A stretch of 64,000 bases of DNA from positions 1 to 64,000 of the forward strand of contig JACKHN010000011.1 in assembly GCA_020638975.1 (NCBI GenBank), given 5' to 3'. Numbering within the stretch: position 1 is the stretch's first letter; the number at the start of each line of letters is the position of its first letter. The notes under the pieces were generated by a model. The model saw only the letters and a program-made list of their open reading frames with translations, was not told where the DNA came from and made no database searches. Below are positions 61,154 through 64,000 of the stretch, one piece after another. Source of the stretch: Planctomycetaceae bacterium. Lineage in GTDB: Bacteria; Planctomycetota; Planctomycetia; Pirellulales; Pirellulaceae. The translations under genes were made by a program, and so were the position numbers.

Positions 61154-62149
61154 TTAGGCAATTCCATAGAAAGCCTCGGCGTTGTCGTGCAGGAGCTTTC
61201 TTTGGTCGACCTTGTTCCTCTCATTGATCACTTCCATTAAGGAGTCCACCCAACGTCGATAGCTGGCACCGAGCAGGCAGACGGGCCAATCGCCGCCGAA
61301 CACTACTCGATCTGGTCCAAATTCGTCGAGGCAAAAGTTAATCGCCGGCGCGAGAATATCGGACTTCCATTCGCCCTTCGGCGCACGAGCGATGATGCCG
61401 GAGATCTTGCAGATGACGTTCGGGCGTTGGGCCAGCTTGCTTAAGTCGCGTTTCCATTGATCGACCGTGTGGGATGGTTCTTCGCCGGAACTGGGCATGA
61501 ACGCTTTGGGATCGGCGTTCCCGCAATGATCGACAACAAAACGAGTGTCAGGACAACGCTTCGCCAGCTTGGCTCCGTCGTCAAGCTCTGTTGGCCGCAT
61601 GCATAGGTCGAAGCTCATGCCGAGTTCACCGAGCAGCTGCATCGACGCGACGAATTGCTTCTGCAGGCACAAGCCTTGCTCCGCGTTTGGTGCGTGCAGC
61701 ACTTGACGCACGCCTTTGACTTGCGGCGTGTCTTTGAACGCGGTGATGTACGCTTTAAAGCCCTCGGAATTGGGACGACCTGAGATAACCGCCGCAACGG
61801 TTGGATGGTCGTTGCTCTTGGAAAGGGAGATGACATGTTCGGCTTCTTCGACTTGTTGCTCCGGTGCCACATCGACTTCCATGTAAACGGCCTTCACTAC
61901 GTTCAACCCAGCGGTCGCTTCCAAGTAGTCTTTCGTGACATAGCTCTTGGACAGGATCTCTGGCGCACCGCTCAACCAAGGCGGCTGGAACTTACTCAAG
62001 TCCCAAAGATGCTGATGGGTGTCGATGATTGGTAATGCTTCCTTCGTATCAGCGGCAAAAGAATCGAGGGGACTCAATGACGGCATGGTCGTGGAGGCCA
62101 AGCCAGCAAGTGACGCGTGCTTGATGAATTCTCGACGATGCAAACCCAT
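61154..62149 (-). CDS. Tat-exported amidohydrolase (COG3618, lactonase-like)
   Basis: A 331-residue protein with a twin-arginine signal (HRREFIKHASLAGLAS). The metal motif IIDTHQHLWDLSKFQPPWL is that of COG3618 enzymes such as L-fuconolactonase and 4-sulfomuconolactone hydrolase. Other ligands are in RFVVDHCGNADP and VVFGGDWPVCLL. ATG 62149 is preferred; the open frame continues upstream to 62293, but its first 20 codons come from the palindromic element and are not real protein. The substrate is probably a sugar or aromatic lactone. Confidence 0.88.
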   Translation of the reverse strand: MGLHRREFIKHASLAGLASTTMPSLSPLDSFAADTKEALPIIDTHQHLWDLSKFQPPWLSGAPEILSKSYVTKDYLEATAGLNVVKAVYMEVDVAPEQQVEEAEHVISLSKSNDHPTVAAVISGRPNSEGFKAYITAFKDTPQVKGVRQVLHAPNAEQGLCLQKQFVASMQLLGELGMSFDLCMRPTELDDGAKLAKRCPDTRFVVDHCGNADPKAFMPSSGEEPSHTVDQWKRDLSKLAQRPNVICKISGIIARAPKGEWKSDILAPAINFCLDEFGPDRVVFGGDWPVCLLGASYRRWVDSLMEVINERNKVDQRKLLHDNAEAFYGIA

Positions 62150-62239
62150 AACGAACTCCGCAGTTTGAATAAGCGCCTGATCAGTTATGGGATTATCGTA
62201 ATCGAACCAGACGCTTGATCCCAGCTTGCCGATGATAGG

Positions 62240-62336
62240 GGAGTGTACGTTTTGCCGTAAGTCGGGCACTGCTGCCCGACCAAAGTCGGCCAAGAGTGGC
62301 CGTCCTACTTTCAGGAATCGTAAACTGTACCGCTAC
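62240..62336. repeat. 100-bp palindromic element, copy 3
   Basis: Same orientation as copy 2 and more diverged. The left end reads GAGTGTACGTTTTGC and the right end GTAAACTGTACCGCTAC. Internal hairpins are GTCGGGCA/TGCCCGAC (62261-62280, loop CTGC) and GTCGGCCA/TGGCCGTC (62285-62304, one mismatch). It lies between divergent start codons, 90 bases from the amidohydrolase and 86 bases from the next gene. Confidence 0.8.
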
Positions 62337-62422
62337 CGATGAAAGGGCGTTGCAATCGGCGACTTGTCTGGCAGAATGCTTCCGAGTGGGCGGCGGACTG
62401 TTCAAATCTTGGAGCGAGAACG

Positions 62423-63388
62423 ATGAGCGAGAATCCTTACGCAGCTCCTCAGTACCACGCGGCTCTTTCTTCGCTGACGTATTACCAACCTCTGACCACG
62501 AAGCTGAATCTGCGCGAATATCGCCGGATCTCAAAAAATTGGTTTGAGTTGGTGTTGGGTGTCTGCTTTAAGTTTCTCCGAATTCGAATCCCGATGTCGT
62601 TTGCATTTGCGGACACGGGGCAGTTCCAGCGCCTCGCTCCAGAGAATTTGTCGGTACGAGCACGAGAGCAGCTTAAGCCGGTCGCCGATCAGGCCCTAGC
62701 GTTGAACTTGAGGTATGCGTTTTCGTACTGGCTCCCCACGGTCGGTACGATCGAAGGAGCGGCAGCGACTTTTCTGAGCGAGGACGGTCGCAGCATCCTG
62801 TTGATCATCTATGCCCGCACCTGGACGCAAGTGATGGTCGACGAAAAGGTGGCTTACGCGTTTGTCACACGACTCGCGAATGGAAACGCGATTGTGACAT
62901 CCGGCTCGAAAGGCGATCTCGACACACCACCCAACCTGCTCGGAGAATCACATCCGGGTATGCCCATGCCGGAACTCGTCGCCAGGCATTCGGAACGCCT
63001 GCGGGAGGTCAGTTCGTCGGTCGTTCCGGTCCATGATGTGAACCAATTGGAAGAAATACTTCGCGAGTACGAGCGAGAGAACTTCGCGTACAATGTCAAT
63101 CGCGGCGTTTACGTTCCCGTGAGCCCGAGCGAACTGGCTCGGCTGCAACGACTCGCCGTCGCTACTCCCGACGCGCCAAAATCAAAAGCGAAGCAGAGGT
63201 TTCAAGGCATCGAAATGTTTTGCTGGATCACGTTGGCGATCAGCCTGGTGATGTTTGGGCGAAACCAACCAGCAAACGCTGCACAAACCATCTTTCGCGT
63301 CAGTATCTTGTTGGCTGCAGGATCGGGTATCGCCATCATATGGCTGCTTCGCGGCATATCGTGGATGCAGCGTAGTCCCGATGAGTAG
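62423..63388 (+). CDS. Hypothetical membrane protein
   Basis: A 321-residue protein beginning MSENPYAAPQ, a start common to planctomycete membrane proteins of unknown function. The first ~250 residues are soluble with alternating helix and strand; two transmembrane helices are at the C-terminus (about 260-280 and 290-312). GGAG lies 8 bases before ATG 62423. No family is recognised and no signal peptide is seen, so the soluble part is probably cytoplasmic. Confidence 0.72.
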   Translation: MSENPYAAPQYHAALSSLTYYQPLTTKLNLREYRRISKNWFELVLGVCFKFLRIRIPMSFAFADTGQFQRLAPENLSVRAREQLKPVADQALALNLRYAFSYWLPTVGTIEGAAATFLSEDGRSILLIIYARTWTQVMVDEKVAYAFVTRLANGNAIVTSGSKGDLDTPPNLLGESHPGMPMPELVARHSERLREVSSSVVPVHDVNQLEEILREYERENFAYNVNRGVYVPVSPSELARLQRLAVATPDAPKSKAKQRFQGIEMFCWITLAISLVMFGRNQPANAAQTIFRVSILLAAGSGIAIIWLLRGISWMQRSPDE

Positions 63389-63416
63389 AGTGCCGAGGCA
63401 GTCGCAACATTCGTCA

Positions 63417-64000
63417 TCAAGCGTCCAATCGCGCGACGACCGCCGCGCCCACCTGCTCGGTCGTCATCGTTCCGCCAAGATCCGGCGTATGGCAACCATC
63501 CGCCAATGCGTTCTCAACGGCCTTGCGAACGCGTTGCCCGCTGCCAACAACTCCGAGATGATCCAGCATCATCGCGGCGCTAAGTATCGCTGCAATCGGG
63601 TTGGCAATTCCTTTCCCTGCAATATCCGGGGCGGAGCCATGAACTGGTTCGAACATCGACGGATAGGTTCGTTCTGGATTCGTATTCGTGCTGGCCGCCA
63701 ATCCCAGTCCGCCACCGATCACTCCTCCCAGGTCGGTAAGTAAATCACCGAATAGATTGGACGCTACAATCACATCAAAACTCTCAGGACGGCGAACTAG
63801 ATTCATCGCCGCAGCATCACAGTGTTGGCGCTCGGACTCGACGTCAGTGAACTCAGCCGCCAATTCTTCGAGGATCTCGTCCCATAAAACGTATCCATAT
63901 CCCATCGCGTTCGACTTGGTGATCATCGTCAGCTTGGAACGCCTCGTGCGAGCCATTGCGAATCCGTAACGCAGAATGCGTTCGATGCCGCGACGGGTGT
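63417..64000 (-). CDS. Isocitrate/isopropylmalate dehydrogenase family, C-terminal part (runs off the window)
   Basis: The last ~194 residues of a beta-decarboxylating dehydrogenase. The reading frame continues through 64000 without a start: TRRGIERILRYGFAMARTRR precedes KLTMITKSNAMGYGYVLW. Metal and substrate residues are in FDVIVASNLFGDLLTDLGG (Asp pair) and the NAD-binding loop in MFEPVHGSAPDIAGKGIANPIAAI. The exact enzyme (3-isopropylmalate, isocitrate, tartrate or D-malate dehydrogenase) cannot be told without the N-terminal substrate loop. Because the gene is cut by the window edge, its start and neighbours are unknown. Confidence 0.9.
   Translation of the reverse strand, partial: TRRGIERILRYGFAMARTRRSKLTMITKSNAMGYGYVLWDEILEELAAEFTDVESERQHCDAAAMNLVRRPESFDVIVASNLFGDLLTDLGGVIGGGLGLAASTNTNPERTYPSMFEPVHGSAPDIAGKGIANPIAAILSAAMMLDHLGVVGSGQRVRKAVENALADGCHTPDLGGTMTTEQVGAAVVARLDA

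Overview
The window looks like chromosomal DNA of a planctomycete (Planctomycetes/PVC group), probably Pirellula/Rhodopirellula-like. Family knowledge supporting this: a PVC-type haem-binding CxxCH protein fused to a propeller and HEAT repeats, two Ser/Thr kinases of planctomycetal type, an ECF sigma factor followed by an anti-sigma-like/von Willebrand (YfbK-like) protein, Tat-exported amidohydrolases, several planctomycete-style secreted proteins without known function, and many palindromic intergenic repeats. LPS-type glycosyltransferases and lysA fit a Gram-negative, DAP-making cell. No species assignment is possible from the sequence alone.

Layout. 0.1-2.4 kb (+): a small DUF997/YhdT-like membrane protein overlapping a sodium:solute symporter. 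2.5-4.4 kb (-): two LPS-type glycosyltransferases. 4.6-18.7 kb (-): the core information-processing operon, in transcription order tRNA-Thr(UGU), tRNA-Tyr, tRNA-Gly, tRNA-Thr(GGU), tuf, tRNA-Trp, secE, nusG, rplK, rplA, rplJ, rplL, rpoB, rpoC. The first five genes are in the same order as E. coli thrU-tyrU-glyT-thrT-tufB. 19.1-20.8 kb (-): an unusual sigma-70 factor with three N-terminal HTH-like segments and little or no region 3.

21.5-26.6 kb (+): a secreted protein, then an ECF sigma factor with a likely autoregulated promoter, its vWA/anti-sigma-like partner and a small membrane protein. 26.7-38.5 kb: mainly minus-strand metabolic and secreted-protein genes (two-TM/coiled-coil protein, Tat amidohydrolase, PVC haem protein, ferredoxin, lysA, a 550-aa secreted protein, infA with a striking promoter, a Cys/Met PLP enzyme) plus a plus-strand sugar isomerase. 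38.5-45.5 kb (+): an APC permease, then three genes encoding GAF-GAF-TM-HlyD, HlyD and PqqD-like/M50 protease/HlyD. This trio is the best candidate for a poorly described system (predicted peptide processing or export, or envelope signalling).

45.5-48.1 kb (-): DUF2784, glycerate 2-kinase carrying an in-frame palindrome, and a membrane protein. 48.1-49.9 kb is gene-poor and holds one copy of a 100-bp element plus unrecognised, possibly decayed sequence. 49.9-55 kb: a large secreted protein, a 99-aa planctomycete protein with a perfect terminator, and a kinase fused to a degenerate receiver. 54.8-58.6 kb: a sugar-acid catabolism cluster (Gfo/Idh/MocA oxidoreductase, MFS transporter, divergent enolase-superfamily enzyme). 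58.8-64 kb: a zinc-ribbon transmembrane kinase with a small partner, a lactonase-like amidohydrolase, a membrane protein, and a partial isocitrate/isopropylmalate dehydrogenase running off the end.

Across the window at least five different palindromic or low-complexity repeat types are present. One 94-100 bp element with terminal inverted repeats occurs three times, each 48-90 bp upstream of a start codon. Two other repeats sit inside coding genes without breaking the frame.
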